Counted from the first letter of the stretch, positions 25,563-34,754 are shown. The stretch: DNA of 64,000 bases from Burkholderia sp. 9120 (GCF_000745015.1 NZ_JQNA01000002.1:868001-932000), one strand, 5' to 3'. Numbers and translations are program-made. Notes: a model not told the origin generated them from the sequence alone.

Positions 25563-26423
25563 ATGAAAAAAATCCAGGGGTTGGGTACGCTCGGCGTTGC
25601 TGTTCATAAATCCAACGAAACGAAGCGCCGCGCGACCCGCGCCGGCAAAGCGCTGAAACGGGCCACGCTGATGGCCTGCATGCTGGCCGGTTGTCTGCAC
25701 GGCACGGCGTTCGCGGGCACCACGGCCGCGCTCAGTCTGGTGGTGCCTTCCTACTTCAATGCGACAAAAAGCGTGGCCGACTGGAACAGCATGGTCACCT
25801 CGGCTCATCAGGTATCGACCACCGCCATCCTGAATCCGGACAACGGCCCCGGCACCACCACCGACCCGAACTACGCGGCCGCGACGGCCAGGGTTCGCGC
25901 GGCGGGCGGCAAGGTGGTCGGCTATGTGCACACGTCGTATGGCAAGCGCTCGCTCTCCACAGTCGTGGCCGAAATCAATGCGTATGTAGCGCTTTACAAG
26001 GTTGACGGCTTCTTTATCGACGAGATGTCGAACGACAGCAAAATCGCGCACATCCAGTACTACCAGTCGCTCTACAACTACATCAAAGGCCTGAACGCGA
26101 CGTACTCGGTGACCGCCAATCCGGGCACCAACATTCCGGAGCTGTACGCGAGCTTGCCGACGGCGGACACCTTCGTCGTTTTCGAAAGCACCGCCAAGGC
26201 TTATGCGAAATACGAGCCGTTGAGCTGGCAGGCGGCGTATCCGAAGACCCGCTTCATCCACATGGTGTATAGCGCGACGGCCGCGCAAATGCCGGGCATC
26301 GTGCAATACGCGAGCACGCACGGCGCGGGCGGCGTGTACGTGACCTCGCTGGGCGGCTCCAATCCTTATAAGGCCTTGCCGCCCTACTGGAGCGCCGAAG
26401 TCACGAACGCAATCACGCCTTGA
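25563..26423 (+). CDS. Secreted spherulin-4-family glycoside hydrolase (GH135-like)
   Basis: 286 residues from the ATG at 25563, which has AGGAGG 5 nt upstream; longer frames run through the riboswitch and are rejected. A long basic n-region precedes a signal ending TAFAGTT (about residues 35-57). The TIM barrel has the family pattern (LVVPSYFN, KVVGYVHTSYG, VDGFFIDEMSND, ANPGT, FVVFEST, GGVYVTSL). The spherulin-4 group includes Sph3, which cuts GalNAc/GalN polymers, so Pel is the likely substrate. It diverges from pelA and is preceded by a c-di-GMP-type riboswitch, so expression should track the same signal that activates PelD. Confidence 0.9.
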   Translation: MKKIQGLGTLGVAVHKSNETKRRATRAGKALKRATLMACMLAGCLHGTAFAGTTAALSLVVPSYFNATKSVADWNSMVTSAHQVSTTAILNPDNGPGTTTDPNYAAATARVRAAGGKVVGYVHTSYGKRSLSTVVAEINAYVALYKVDGFFIDEMSNDSKIAHIQYYQSLYNYIKGLNATYSVTANPGTNIPELYASLPTADTFVVFESTAKAYAKYEPLSWQAAYPKTRFIHMVYSATAAQMPGIVQYASTHGAGGVYVTSLGGSNPYKALPPYWSAEVTNAITP

Positions 26424-26570
26424 CCACGCGAACAGCAGGTCGATAGGTTGATAGGTCGAGATGTCGATACCCTGCCGCACCGGCCACGCCGGTCGCGGCG
26501 GATTGACCCGCTGAATGAGCGGCTTGCATCCACGATGCCTGCCGCTCTTTTCGTAGCGCCGCCGCGTGAT

Positions 26571-27422
26571 CTAGAACACGCCCATCAGCCCGGACAACTG
26601 CGAGACATATGCCCCATAGCGCGGATCGCTCTTGACCTGCTCCGGCTGGCGCGGACGCGGCAAATCGATTTTGACGTCGTGGATCACGCGACCCGGTCGT
26701 TCCGACATGACCAGCACCCGGTCCGACAGAAACACCGCCTCGTGGATGCTGTGCGTGACCAGCAACACCGTGAGCGTGCTCTGCTGCCAGATTCTCAGCA
26801 GCTCGACGTTCAGGCGGTCGCGGGTCAGCGCATCCAACGCGCCGAACGGTTCGTCCATCAGCATCACGCGCGGCTGCAGCAGCAGAATCTGGCCGATCGC
26901 CGCGCGCTGGCGCATGCCGCCCGACAACTCGTGCGGATAGCGATCGGCGAACGCCGTCAGACCGAGCGTTTCCAGCAGCGCGGGCAAGCGCGCCTCGACC
27001 TGCCCGCGCGGCAGATTGCGCAGCTTCGCGCCAAGCCGGATATTGGCCCCGACCGTCAGCCACGGCAGCAGATTACTGGTCTGAAACACCACGCCGATAT
27101 CCGGCACCGGTTTGTTGATCGGCTCGTCGCCGAGCAGAATCCGGCCGGCGTCGCACGGCACGAGGCCCGCCACCATGCGCAGTAACGTGCTCTTGCCGCA
27201 GCCGCTCGGGCCGAGGATCGACACGAACTCGCCCTGGCGAATCTGCATCGAGACGTCGTCGAGCGCGCTGAAGGCCTGCGCGCCGCCGCGCGCGGCGAAG
27301 CGCTTGCCCACCTGCTCCACCGCGATCAGCGCGGGCGCCGTGCCGTCGCGCGGCAACGCTTGAACCGACGCGCCGCTTGCCGGGGCGCGCTCCACGATAC
27401 GCAACTTGTCGACCATCGCCAT
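26571..27422 (-). CDS. ABC transporter ATP-binding protein (nitrate/sulfonate/taurine type)
   Basis: 283 residues from the ATG at 27422, which shares one base with the permease stop (TGATG). Longer in-frame extensions lie inside the permease gene and are rejected. Walker A GPSGCGKST, Q-loop FQTSNLLPW, signature LSGGMRQRA, Walker B VMLMDEPFGALD and the switch His in LVTHSI are all present. It belongs to the SsuB/TauB class that energises uptake of small organic anions. Partner permease and binding protein are in the same operon (27422-28165 and 28906-30036). Confidence 0.93.
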   Translation of the reverse strand: MAMVDKLRIVERAPASGASVQALPRDGTAPALIAVEQVGKRFAARGGAQAFSALDDVSMQIRQGEFVSILGPSGCGKSTLLRMVAGLVPCDAGRILLGDEPINKPVPDIGVVFQTSNLLPWLTVGANIRLGAKLRNLPRGQVEARLPALLETLGLTAFADRYPHELSGGMRQRAAIGQILLLQPRVMLMDEPFGALDALTRDRLNVELLRIWQQSTLTVLLVTHSIHEAVFLSDRVLVMSERPGRVIHDVKIDLPRPRQPEQVKSDPRYGAYVSQLSGLMGVF

Positions 27423-28165
27423 CAGACTGTCACTCCTCTCCACCACACGCCGCGCGACACCAGTTCGACGGCCCAGTAAAACAGCATGGCCAACCCGGTC
27501 ACCATCAGGATCGCCGCGAACGACAACGCCGTCTGCGCATTCGACGTCGCGAATACGATCAGATGGCCAAGCCCCGACTCCGAGCCGATGAATTCGCCGA
27601 CGATCGCACCGATCACCGCCAGCGGCATCGCGATCTTCAACCCGTCGATCAATGCGGGCAGCGCGGCCGGTAAGCGCAAGTGCCAGAAGGTCTTCGCCGG
27701 CGACGCGCCGAGCGCACGGAAATGCTCGTCGAGATTGCGCGGCACACCGGCGAGTCCGCCCATCGTCGCGATCACGATCGGGAAGAACGCGAACAGCACG
27801 GCCGCCGCCAGCTTCGACGCGAAGCCGTAGCCGAACCAGACGATCAGCAACGGCGCGAGCGCGATCTTCGGCATGCTTTGCAATGCGGTGACGAGCGGAA
27901 ACAGGGTGCGCCGCGCGATGCTCGACATGCTGGCGAGCAAGCCGATCGCGAGACCGCCGACCAGCGCCAGCGCGAAACCGGCGAGCACTTCCCAGGCGGT
28001 CGTGAGCGTGTCCGACAGCAGCTGCCCGCGCATTTCCCAACCGGCCGCGAACACTTGCGAGAGCGCCGGCAGCACGTAGTCGCGCGTGCCGGTCCAGCGC
28101 ACGCCGAATTCCCAGATCAGGCCGATCACGACCCAGAACGAGACGGTTTCGATCAATCGCTTCAT
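27422..28165 (-). CDS. ABC transporter permease (SsuC/TauC type)
   Basis: 247 residues with about six transmembrane helices. The EAA loop is visible around EHFRALGASPAKTFWHLRLPA (about 145-165), the contact site for the ATPase. ATG start. It overlaps the ATPase gene by one base and follows the VOC gene by 22 bp, so a dioxygenase-like enzyme is embedded in the transporter operon, suggesting that the imported compound is its substrate or precursor. Confidence 0.92.
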   Translation of the reverse strand: MKRLIETVSFWVVIGLIWEFGVRWTGTRDYVLPALSQVFAAGWEMRGQLLSDTLTTAWEVLAGFALALVGGLAIGLLASMSSIARRTLFPLVTALQSMPKIALAPLLIVWFGYGFASKLAAAVLFAFFPIVIATMGGLAGVPRNLDEHFRALGASPAKTFWHLRLPAALPALIDGLKIAMPLAVIGAIVGEFIGSESGLGHLIVFATSNAQTALSFAAILMVTGLAMLFYWAVELVSRGVWWRGVTV

Positions 28166-28187
28166 GAGGGTTCCGAAGGGTTTCGAA

Positions 28188-28811
28188 TTACGGATGAGCG
28201 GACGGATCGCGCGGTGCGCGGTCGGCGGCAGGGTCGGTTGAACCCGCTTCCTGTGCCTCGTTCTGCGCCGACGCCTGCGCCTGCTTCTGCGCCACCAGAT
28301 GCGGCGGCGGCGGTACGACGAAACGCTCGAAGCGATACTGATCGAACGATTCGATCGTGCGCTCCCACACTTGCGGTTCGTGCGCGTCGCGCTCGCCGAT
28401 CTGCGTCATCTCGCAGTACACCTCGACGTTATTACCGTCCGGATCCTTGAACACGAGGAACAGGTTATTGCCCGGACCATGCCGGCCGATGCCGCGCACG
28501 ATCTCCACGCCATGCTCCTGCAACACCTTCACCGAGCGCTCCATTTCCTCGTAGCTGTCGATCAGATACGAGAAGTGCTCCAGACCCGGTCGCGAGTAAC
28601 GCGGCAGATCGTCGAAGTCGGCGGAATCTTTCGGTAGCTGGGCGAGCGCGAGATCGTGATGATCGCTGCCGGCGCGCAGAAACACCATCTGATCACCGAT
28701 CCAGTCGGACACTTTGAGGCCCAGCACGTCGGTATAAAACCGCGCGGACTTCTGGATGTCGCGCACCATCAGCACCATGTGTCCAATTCGCTTCGGACGC
28801 AAACTGTTCAT
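28188..28811 (-). CDS. VOC-superfamily extradiol dioxygenase-like protein
   Basis: 207 residues. Two beta-alpha-beta-beta-beta modules span about 8-135. The likely metal ligands are His11 (GHMVLMV), a second His in LEHFSYL, and the Glu in NNVEVYCEM, the 2-His-1-Glu set of extradiol ring-cleavage dioxygenases and relatives. The last 50 residues are a Gln/Ala/Pro-rich tail of low complexity, unusual for the family. It is encoded between the binding-protein and permease genes of an ABC transporter. The substrate, perhaps a catecholic compound, is not evident. Confidence 0.85.
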   Translation of the reverse strand: MNSLRPKRIGHMVLMVRDIQKSARFYTDVLGLKVSDWIGDQMVFLRAGSDHHDLALAQLPKDSADFDDLPRYSRPGLEHFSYLIDSYEEMERSVKVLQEHGVEIVRGIGRHGPGNNLFLVFKDPDGNNVEVYCEMTQIGERDAHEPQVWERTIESFDQYRFERFVVPPPPHLVAQKQAQASAQNEAQEAGSTDPAADRAPRDPSAHP

Positions 28812-28905
28812 TGCCTGTCTCCATTGCGCTCACGCTCCGCGCGAGCTGGTTGGAAGACGTGCCGCCCATCTGATGCCCGAGCGAAGCACACCCTCCCGAT
28901 CGGGT

Positions 28906-30036
28906 TCATTCGACGAATCGGTTCGTATAAAGATCGACCGCCTTCACCTTCGCGCCAGTGCCGAACGCGCGCGACACGAAGGCCGCCGTCGACTCCATGC
29001 GCGCCGGACGCAGCCAGCCGGTCTTGTGGTCGGCGGGGTCGTCGGTAATCAGGCCGTTGGTCTCGACGATCTGTTGCAGCAGGATCGTCTTGTCGAGCAC
29101 CGGATACTGCGCGGCGATCGCATCCGCCGCTTCCTGCGGATGCTCGCGCATCAGCGCATAACCGCGATAGGTCGCGGCGACGAAACGCTTGACCACGTCG
29201 GGATGCTGGGCCACGAAGGTATCGGTGGTCACGAGGCCGTTGCCCATCATATCCAGACCAAAATCACGATAGAACACGCGGCCGAGTTGTTGACCGGCGC
29301 GCTTCGCCAGCGCCGCCTGCACCGGCAGGCTCGCGCCCTCCCAACACTCCGACAGATCGATACGCTTTTGCAGCAGCGCCGTGTTGATCACGGCCGGGTC
29401 GAGCCGCACGGTCTTGATCGCGTCCGGTGCGAGGCCGTTCTGTTTGAGCCACGCCGGCATGATGTTCTGCACCGGCGACGCCCCACCGCCGCCGAGCGTC
29501 AGCCCCGACAGATCCTTCGGCGAATTTACCTTGAAGCCGGGCCGTTCGAGATAACACATCGCCCCCGGCCAGCGCGTGTTGATCGCGCCAACCATCACCG
29601 CATGGCCGCCATGCGCGCGGTTCAGCATCACGCTCACCGGATCGCCGTAGCCGAACTCGAACAGACCGCCATCCACTTCATTGACGGTGCGCTGGCCGCC
29701 GTAGCCGCGCATCACGCTGACGTCGAGCCCCGCCTCGCGGTAATAGCCCTTCGATTGCGCGAGCAGAATGCCGCCGGTGCTGCCCTGCGGCAGCCACGCG
29801 AGATTGACGCGCACGGCGTCGGCGGCTTGCGCCTGGGCGCTTGCCAACAGCGCGACGGCAGCGAGCGCTGCCGCGCTCGCTGCGATACGCCGCGCGGACC
29901 GCGCCGGCCGCACGGCATGTGGCACGAGCCGCGCCGAAGTCCGCTTCGCTACCGGCTGCGGCATCTCCTGCATGAGCGGCCGAATCGGCCGCTGCATGAT
30001 CCGCTGCAAAAACGCGCGCCGTATCCGCTGCAACAT
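28906..30036 (-). CDS. ABC transporter substrate-binding protein (NMT1/THI5-like)
   Basis: 376 residues from the ATG at 30036, with GGGGA upstream. An unusually long basic n-region (about 45 residues with many Arg) precedes the hydrophobic signal AALAAVALLASAQAQA. The mature protein starts VRVNLAWLPQGSTGG and has the GGASPVQN loop of the NMT1/SsuA-type fold. It should capture a small organic ligand in the periplasm for the neighbouring permease and ATPase. Ligand unknown. It lies between an FAH-fold gene and the VOC gene on the same strand. Confidence 0.88.
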   Translation of the reverse strand: MLQRIRRAFLQRIMQRPIRPLMQEMPQPVAKRTSARLVPHAVRPARSARRIAASAAALAAVALLASAQAQAADAVRVNLAWLPQGSTGGILLAQSKGYYREAGLDVSVMRGYGGQRTVNEVDGGLFEFGYGDPVSVMLNRAHGGHAVMVGAINTRWPGAMCYLERPGFKVNSPKDLSGLTLGGGGASPVQNIMPAWLKQNGLAPDAIKTVRLDPAVINTALLQKRIDLSECWEGASLPVQAALAKRAGQQLGRVFYRDFGLDMMGNGLVTTDTFVAQHPDVVKRFVAATYRGYALMREHPQEAADAIAAQYPVLDKTILLQQIVETNGLITDDPADHKTGWLRPARMESTAAFVSRAFGTGAKVKAVDLYTNRFVE

Positions 30037-30093
30037 GTCGTGTCCCCGTTCAGGAATGGAGTGAAAAAAGAAGCGCGGCAAGCGAGACGCCGC

Positions 30094-31023
30094 TCAGCCC
30101 GCTACCAGTGGATTTTCAATCGAGCCGATACCATCGATCGAGGCGACCATCACGTCGCCCGCCTTCAGATAAATGCCGCGGCCCATGCCGACGCCGGTCG
30201 GCGTGCCCGTGGCGATCAGATCGCCGGGTTGCAGCGTGAGGATCGTCGATAAATATTCGATCTGCTCGGCGATGTTGAAAATCATCCCGGACGTATTGCC
30301 GTCCTGCATCATCTCGCCGTTCACCGCGAGGCGCATGCGCAGATTCTGCGGCTCGGCGATACACGCGCGCGGCACGAACCACGGCCCGAGTGGACCAAAG
30401 GTATCGAAACTCTTGCCGCGAAACCAGTCGTGTTTGAACGGATAGTCGGTGCGCCGATTCAGGTCGCGCGCGCTGACGTCGTTCAGAATCGTGTAGCCGG
30501 CGATGTAGTCGTACGCGTCCTGCTGCGCGATATGGCGGCCGGTTTTGCCGATCACCACCGCCAGCTCGACCTCCCAGTCGACCCGCTCCGCGTGCGGCGG
30601 AATCACCACGTTGGCGAGCGTCGGCACCACGCTCGTTTCGGCCTTCATGAACATGTACGGCGTGCTTTCCTCGCGCGGCGCCAGCTCCGTGCCCATTTCC
30701 AGCGCGTGCTCGTAATAGTTCGATGCTGCCGCGAAAATCCGCCGCGGCTGGTACGGCACGCACAGCGTGTGGCCGCTGAGCGGGGCGAGATCGAGCGTGC
30801 CGGCTTCGATCGCGCGGGCCGCGTTGCCGAACCGTTCGACGATCGCCGCGCCGTCGCTTTCCCATCCGGCGATCAGGCTGCCGACATCGTCGATGCCCAC
30901 GCCGGATGCATTCGGCGCGCTTTGCTTCAACGCCGCCTGCGCATCGTACAGCGCGTCGCCGACTGCCAGACCAGTGGCGCGGCGGCCATTCGATTCATAA
31001 GTTGCGATACCAAACCAGGTCAC
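30094..31023 (-). CDS. Fumarylacetoacetate hydrolase family protein
   Basis: 309 residues. The C-terminal FAH domain (about 95-305) has the metal-binding Glu cluster (DWEVELAVVIG), a YTILNDVSARD segment, KSFDTFGPLGPW and the TGTPTGVGMGRG loop. Such enzymes hydrolyse or decarboxylate acylpyruvates and meta-cleavage products. It is the first gene of the transporter/VOC operon, so a ring-cleavage product is a reasonable substrate. Two GTATAC boxes lie upstream, suggesting control by the divergent GntR regulator. Confidence 0.9.
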   Translation of the reverse strand: MTWFGIATYESNGRRATGLAVGDALYDAQAALKQSAPNASGVGIDDVGSLIAGWESDGAAIVERFGNAARAIEAGTLDLAPLSGHTLCVPYQPRRIFAAASNYYEHALEMGTELAPREESTPYMFMKAETSVVPTLANVVIPPHAERVDWEVELAVVIGKTGRHIAQQDAYDYIAGYTILNDVSARDLNRRTDYPFKHDWFRGKSFDTFGPLGPWFVPRACIAEPQNLRMRLAVNGEMMQDGNTSGMIFNIAEQIEYLSTILTLQPGDLIATGTPTGVGMGRGIYLKAGDVMVASIDGIGSIENPLVAG

Positions 31024-31098
31024 GTGTTGCCTCGCTTTTTTTACGTTTGTAGGGAGTCAGTCAGTTGCCGAGGAACTCATCAGTGCACTGAACAATTC

Positions 31099-31144
31099 GT
31101 ATACATTCAGTCACTCATGTATTCTTATTAAAATCCTCGTATAC
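31099..31144. promoter_or_regulatory. GTATAC operator pair between FAH operon and GntR gene
   Basis: GTATAC palindromes at 31099-31104 and 31139-31144 (both as TCGTATACA), 40 bp apart, in the divergent intergenic region. FCD-type GntR regulators commonly bind TNGTATACNA-like sites. The same core is found at two more intergenic regions of this cluster. Assignment to the regulator encoded at 31290 is by context. Confidence 0.6.
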
Positions 31145-31289
31145 ACTTATCGGGGCGTGAACACGTTCGCGCGTACACTGCATGGGCTTGCACAGGCCGG
31201 ATATGCGCGGTGGCGATTGAGGCGGTTGGGTCGCTGGCGCATAATGAGGGCCACCTGCCCACGGTTTCGCTCAACCCACGACCATCACG

Positions 31290-31949
31290 ATGACCACGCT
31301 CTCCTCCAGGATTTACCGTTTGCTGTGCGACGAGATCATCGACGGCACACTCGAACCCGGCCAGAAGCTCGAAGAAGCGGCGCTCGCCGAACGCTTCAAC
31401 GCGTCGCGCACACCGATCCGCGAAGCGCTGCGCGAGCTCGCCGCGCGCGGCATGGTCGAGCTGACGCCGCGCAAAGGCGTGGTGGTCGCGCAGTTCAGCA
31501 TCGACGAACTGGCCGACATGCTCGAGGCGATGTGCGAACTCGAAGCGCTGTGCTGCCGTCTGAGCGCGCAGCGCATGAGCCTCGTCGAGAAGAAGCAGCT
31601 CGAAGAACTGCAAACCGAAATGAACGCCGCGATCGCGCGCGGCGATGAAGCGGAGTACTTCGAACTCAATCGCGACTTCCACGAACTGATCTGCAAGGGC
31701 GCGCAAAGCAAGTCGCTGGCGTCGATCATGGCGGTGCAGCGGCAACGGCTGGCGGGCTTTCGCGCCGCGCAACCGGCTTCGCCGTCGCGCTTCGAGTCGG
31801 CCACCGACGAGCATCGCGAGATCGTCTCCGCAATCCTCAACTCCGAACCGGAACGCGCGTACAACGCCATGCGCGATCACACCGCGCGGCTGTCGATCGT
31901 CGTGCTGGGCCGCCTCAAACGGCAACGCGCGGAACGCGAGAACGCCTGA
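31290..31949 (+). CDS. GntR-family (FCD domain) transcriptional regulator
   Basis: 219 residues. The winged HTH at about 5-70 has the RTPIREALRELAARGMV recognition region. The all-helical FCD domain (about 80-205) has candidate metal and ligand residues in ELNRDFHELI and the later DEHREIV and RDHTARL motifs. These proteins are usually repressors released by a pathway intermediate. It diverges from the FAH/transporter operon, and its presumed GTATAC sites precede that operon, the VOC/dehydrogenase operon and the second porin, so it probably controls the whole catabolic cluster. Confidence 0.92.
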   Translation: MTTLSSRIYRLLCDEIIDGTLEPGQKLEEAALAERFNASRTPIREALRELAARGMVELTPRKGVVVAQFSIDELADMLEAMCELEALCCRLSAQRMSLVEKKQLEELQTEMNAAIARGDEAEYFELNRDFHELICKGAQSKSLASIMAVQRQRLAGFRAAQPASPSRFESATDEHREIVSAILNSEPERAYNAMRDHTARLSIVVLGRLKRQRAERENA

Positions 31950-32071
31950 GTTTCGGCTCGCTGCGCAGGCCGGCTCAAGCGTCGACTTGCTCCCTGCGAG
32001 AGCGCTCGGCATGGAGTCAGGCATTGAGCCGCTGAACACCACGCGGCCACCCGGCGACCGCCACATCATGC

Positions 32072-33043
32072 TCACGCGGCCACCGCCGCGAGCGCTGCCA
32101 TCGACGGCATCGAAAACGCCAACGCCTGCAACTGCTGCAATAGCGCGCCGGACTGCGCCGGGTTCATCGGCGTGAGCGGCGGGCGCACGCGATTCCATGC
32201 GGCGTCGTTCGCGAAGTGCGCGACGATGCTCTTCAGCGCCGGAATCATCGGTTGCGCCTGCACGGCCAGCCGCACCGTCGCCACCTTGCCTTCCCACTGC
32301 GTTCTCTCTTCCTGCGTCGCCGCGTTCAGCAGACTCGCAATCGCATGCGGCTGAATATTCGCGGTTGCCGAAATGCAGCCGGCCGCGCCAAGCGGCAGCG
32401 CTTTACCGAGCAACGCCTCGGACGCGGGAAACACCGCGAAGCCGGGAAACTTCTCCAGCATGGCCGCCGTGTTGGCCCAATCGCCCGAACTGTCCTTGAT
32501 ACCCACCACCGTGCGCGGATACGCGGCGATCAGCCGTTCGATCAGCGTGTGCGTGATCGGCACGCCCGTGAACTGCGGGATGTGATACAGCAGCACGCGC
32601 AAGCGGTCCGAGCCGACCGCTTCGATCACATCGGCGTAGTACGCGAACAGGCCGTCGTCGCTGACGCCCTGGTAGAAGAACGGCGGCAGCATCAACGCGC
32701 CCGCGCAACCGGCTTCGTTCGCGTGACGCGTCAACGCGATCGCATCGGGCAGCGCGCAGGCGCCGGTGCCCGGCAACATCTGCGCGGGGTCGATGCCGGC
32801 GTCGATCACGTCGTCCAGCAACGCGTGCCGTTCGGCAAGACTCAGCGAATTGGCTTCGCTGTTGGTGCCGAATAGCGCGAGCCCCGCGCCCTGCCCGACC
32901 AGCCAGCGACAGAACGCGACGAAGCGCGGCGCGTCGACGGTGGAGTCCGCGGTGAACGGCGTGATGACCGGTGCGAATACGCGCGGTGTCGCGAACGGGG
33001 ATGCGGATGCAGATGCGTGGTTCGGGGACGTGCTGCGGGACAT
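32072..33043 (-). CDS. Dihydrodipicolinate synthase-family lyase
   Basis: 323 residues from the ATG at 33043, with AAGGAGA upstream. Class I aldolase TIM barrel. The Schiff-base Lys is in VVGIKDSSGD and the catalytic Tyr in LLYHIPQ; the substrate loop GTNSEANSL replaces the usual GTTGE. Relatives include lyases and dehydratases for 2-keto acids and hydratase-aldolases of aromatic side chains. Its place among catabolic genes and away from lysine synthesis favours a catabolic aldolase. The exact reaction is unknown. Confidence 0.88.
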   Translation of the reverse strand: MSRSTSPNHASASASPFATPRVFAPVITPFTADSTVDAPRFVAFCRWLVGQGAGLALFGTNSEANSLSLAERHALLDDVIDAGIDPAQMLPGTGACALPDAIALTRHANEAGCAGALMLPPFFYQGVSDDGLFAYYADVIEAVGSDRLRVLLYHIPQFTGVPITHTLIERLIAAYPRTVVGIKDSSGDWANTAAMLEKFPGFAVFPASEALLGKALPLGAAGCISATANIQPHAIASLLNAATQEERTQWEGKVATVRLAVQAQPMIPALKSIVAHFANDAAWNRVRPPLTPMNPAQSGALLQQLQALAFSMPSMAALAAVAA

Positions 33044-33104
33044 GCGGGTCTCCTTGTGAGTCGTGCGGACAGTGGCGGCGGATCGGCGCGGTAGCGCGCC
33101 CCAC

Positions 33105-34067
33105 CTACCCACGAAAAAAATCAAGCATCGCGTCCCCCAACAACGTCTCGCCCGAATCGAAATGCGCGACCACCGACGTATGGTTATGCCGCAGCATCTG
33201 CATGAAACGCGGCGCGCGTTTCGCTCGCGCGTCGCCGGCGCGTTGACGCGCCCACAGCACGCGCTCGAAAAAAGCCGCGCCGTAGGCATCCAGATAAGGG
33301 TTCTCGTATTCGGCGACCACCACCATGAGCGGTGTATCGAAGTGTTCGGCGTAGGTCAGCGGCGAGCGCGCGGCGTAGCGTGATTCGTCCACACCGAAAT
33401 AGGCGCGCACGCCGGCGGCATTCGGGTTATCCGCGAAAACATCGGCCGCGAGCCGCGCGCTGATCAGCACCGCGCCCGCCACAGCCTGCGCGTTTTCGAC
33501 GTGACGCACCCCGGCAAACAGCGGATCGCACAGATAGCTGGCGACGTGTGCGCCGCCCGCCGAATGGCCGACTAAATAGATCCGGCGCGGATCGCCGCCG
33601 AACTCGACGACATGCGCATGCGCCCACGCCAACGCGGCGGCGACATCGTCAGCGCCTGCGGGATACGACGCTTCGGGCGCGAGGCGGTACTCGACATTGA
33701 GCGCAACACAGCCCTGCCGCGCGAACCAGCGCGAGACGTTGTCGTAGATCAGTCCGTTGAAACTCTTGCTGCCGCGCAGAAAAGCGCCGCCGTGGACGAA
33801 CAGCACCACATCGGCATTGCCCTTGCGTCGCGTCTCTTCTGATGCGAACACATCGAGCCGCTGCCGTTCATGACTGCCGTACGGAACGTCGCGCGCCGCC
33901 TCGAACGATGCGCCCGCATCGCGCGCCGCGGCCACCAACGGCGAATACGCGTCGATCACCAGATCGCGGTGCGCGTTGATATCGCTCGCCCATACCGGCC
34001 CGATCTGCGCGAAGCGCTGCCTGAGCGTGGCGGACAGACTGCCTAACGGTTCCTGCGAGGTCTGCAT
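33105..34067 (-). CDS. Alpha/beta hydrolase, HSL-like
   Basis: 320 residues from the ATG at 34067, preferred over the ATG at 34085 because GAAGGA lies 6 nt upstream. The oxyanion HGGAF motif, the nucleophile elbow GHSAGG, an Asp region near PLMVVVAEYENP and a catalytic His in the LRHNHTSVVAHF segment are visible. It resembles kynurenine-formamidase-like and hormone-sensitive-lipase-type esterases. It probably hydrolyses an ester or amide feeding the pathway. It is 61 bp before the DapA-type gene on the same strand and diverges from the VOC gene at 34302 across GTATAC boxes. Confidence 0.85.
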   Translation of the reverse strand: MQTSQEPLGSLSATLRQRFAQIGPVWASDINAHRDLVIDAYSPLVAAARDAGASFEAARDVPYGSHERQRLDVFASEETRRKGNADVVLFVHGGAFLRGSKSFNGLIYDNVSRWFARQGCVALNVEYRLAPEASYPAGADDVAAALAWAHAHVVEFGGDPRRIYLVGHSAGGAHVASYLCDPLFAGVRHVENAQAVAGAVLISARLAADVFADNPNAAGVRAYFGVDESRYAARSPLTYAEHFDTPLMVVVAEYENPYLDAYGAAFFERVLWARQRAGDARAKRAPRFMQMLRHNHTSVVAHFDSGETLLGDAMLDFFRG

Positions 34068-34182
34068 CGGGGGTCCTTCATACATCGCGGCGATTCAGCG
34101 GGCTGCTGAAGCAAAGCCGCCTAAGCGGAGCTAGCCCCGATCAGCGTATGAAGACCATTCTGGTATATCAATTTGTTTTTGT

Positions 34183-34208
34183 GTATACATTTGTTATCCG
34201 TAGTATAC
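34183..34208. promoter_or_regulatory. GTATAC operator pair before the VOC/dehydrogenase operon
   Basis: GTGTATACATTT (core 34183-34188) and TAGTATACCTG (core 34203-34208) lie 20 bp apart, two helical turns, between the divergent alpha/beta hydrolase and VOC genes. They match the boxes next to the GntR gene and suggest joint control of both units. Confidence 0.6.
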
Positions 34209-34301
34209 CTGGTGAAGTTGCGGACACACTTGATTCACAGTCACGACAACCCTCCCTTCGCCTGCGGGCGATTCATCGTCAGGACAACCCAAGGACATCT
34301 C

Positions 34302-34754
34302 ATGGACAAGCTCCGTCATATCGCGCTCTCGGTGGAAGATCCCGAAGCCGCCGCGCAATTTTTCGAGCAGGCGTTCGGCATGCGCCGCGCGGGCAACGCG
34401 ATGCGCGGCATCTATATGACCGACGGCACGATGAACGTGGCGCTGCTCAACTTCAAGGACGAAACCGTGCCCGGCTACGCGGGCCTGAAGGACGTGCGCG
34501 GCGTGATCCACTTCGGCATGTGGGTGGATAACGTCGACGACACCGCCGCGCGTGTGGTCGCGGCCGGCGGCACGTATCTGACGGGCCGCCATGAAAAAGA
34601 TCCGAACGTGTTCTACGAAGTGAAGTACCGGATGCCCGACGGCACCGTGTTCGACATCACCGAGAACGGCTGGAAAGGCGCGGTGAAGGAAGTGGCGCCG
34701 ACGGTTGCGTCAGCTGTTGTGCCGACCGTTGCGCCGTCCACCGATTCGCAATGA
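34302..34754 (+). CDS. VOC-family protein (glyoxalase/dioxygenase fold)
   Basis: 150 residues from the ATG at 34302, with AAGGA 6 nt upstream. A single VOC unit with His5 (LRHIALS) and a His in RGVIHFGMWV. The usual final Glu ligand is replaced by Asp (GTVFDITENG), so metal binding may differ. The last 25 residues are a Val/Thr/Pro/Ala tail. Function unknown; epimerase, isomerase or lyase roles are possible. It overlaps the dehydrogenase start by 4 nt. Confidence 0.85.
   Translation: MDKLRHIALSVEDPEAAAQFFEQAFGMRRAGNAMRGIYMTDGTMNVALLNFKDETVPGYAGLKDVRGVIHFGMWVDNVDDTAARVVAAGGTYLTGRHEKDPNVFYEVKYRMPDGTVFDITENGWKGAVKEVAPTVASAVVPTVAPSTDSQ

Noticed and set aside
27423..28040. Long N-terminal extension of the ABC ATPase
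   Set aside because: It lies antiparallel in frame inside the permease gene and is Arg/Ala-rich; the ATG at 27422 gives a normal-length ATPase.
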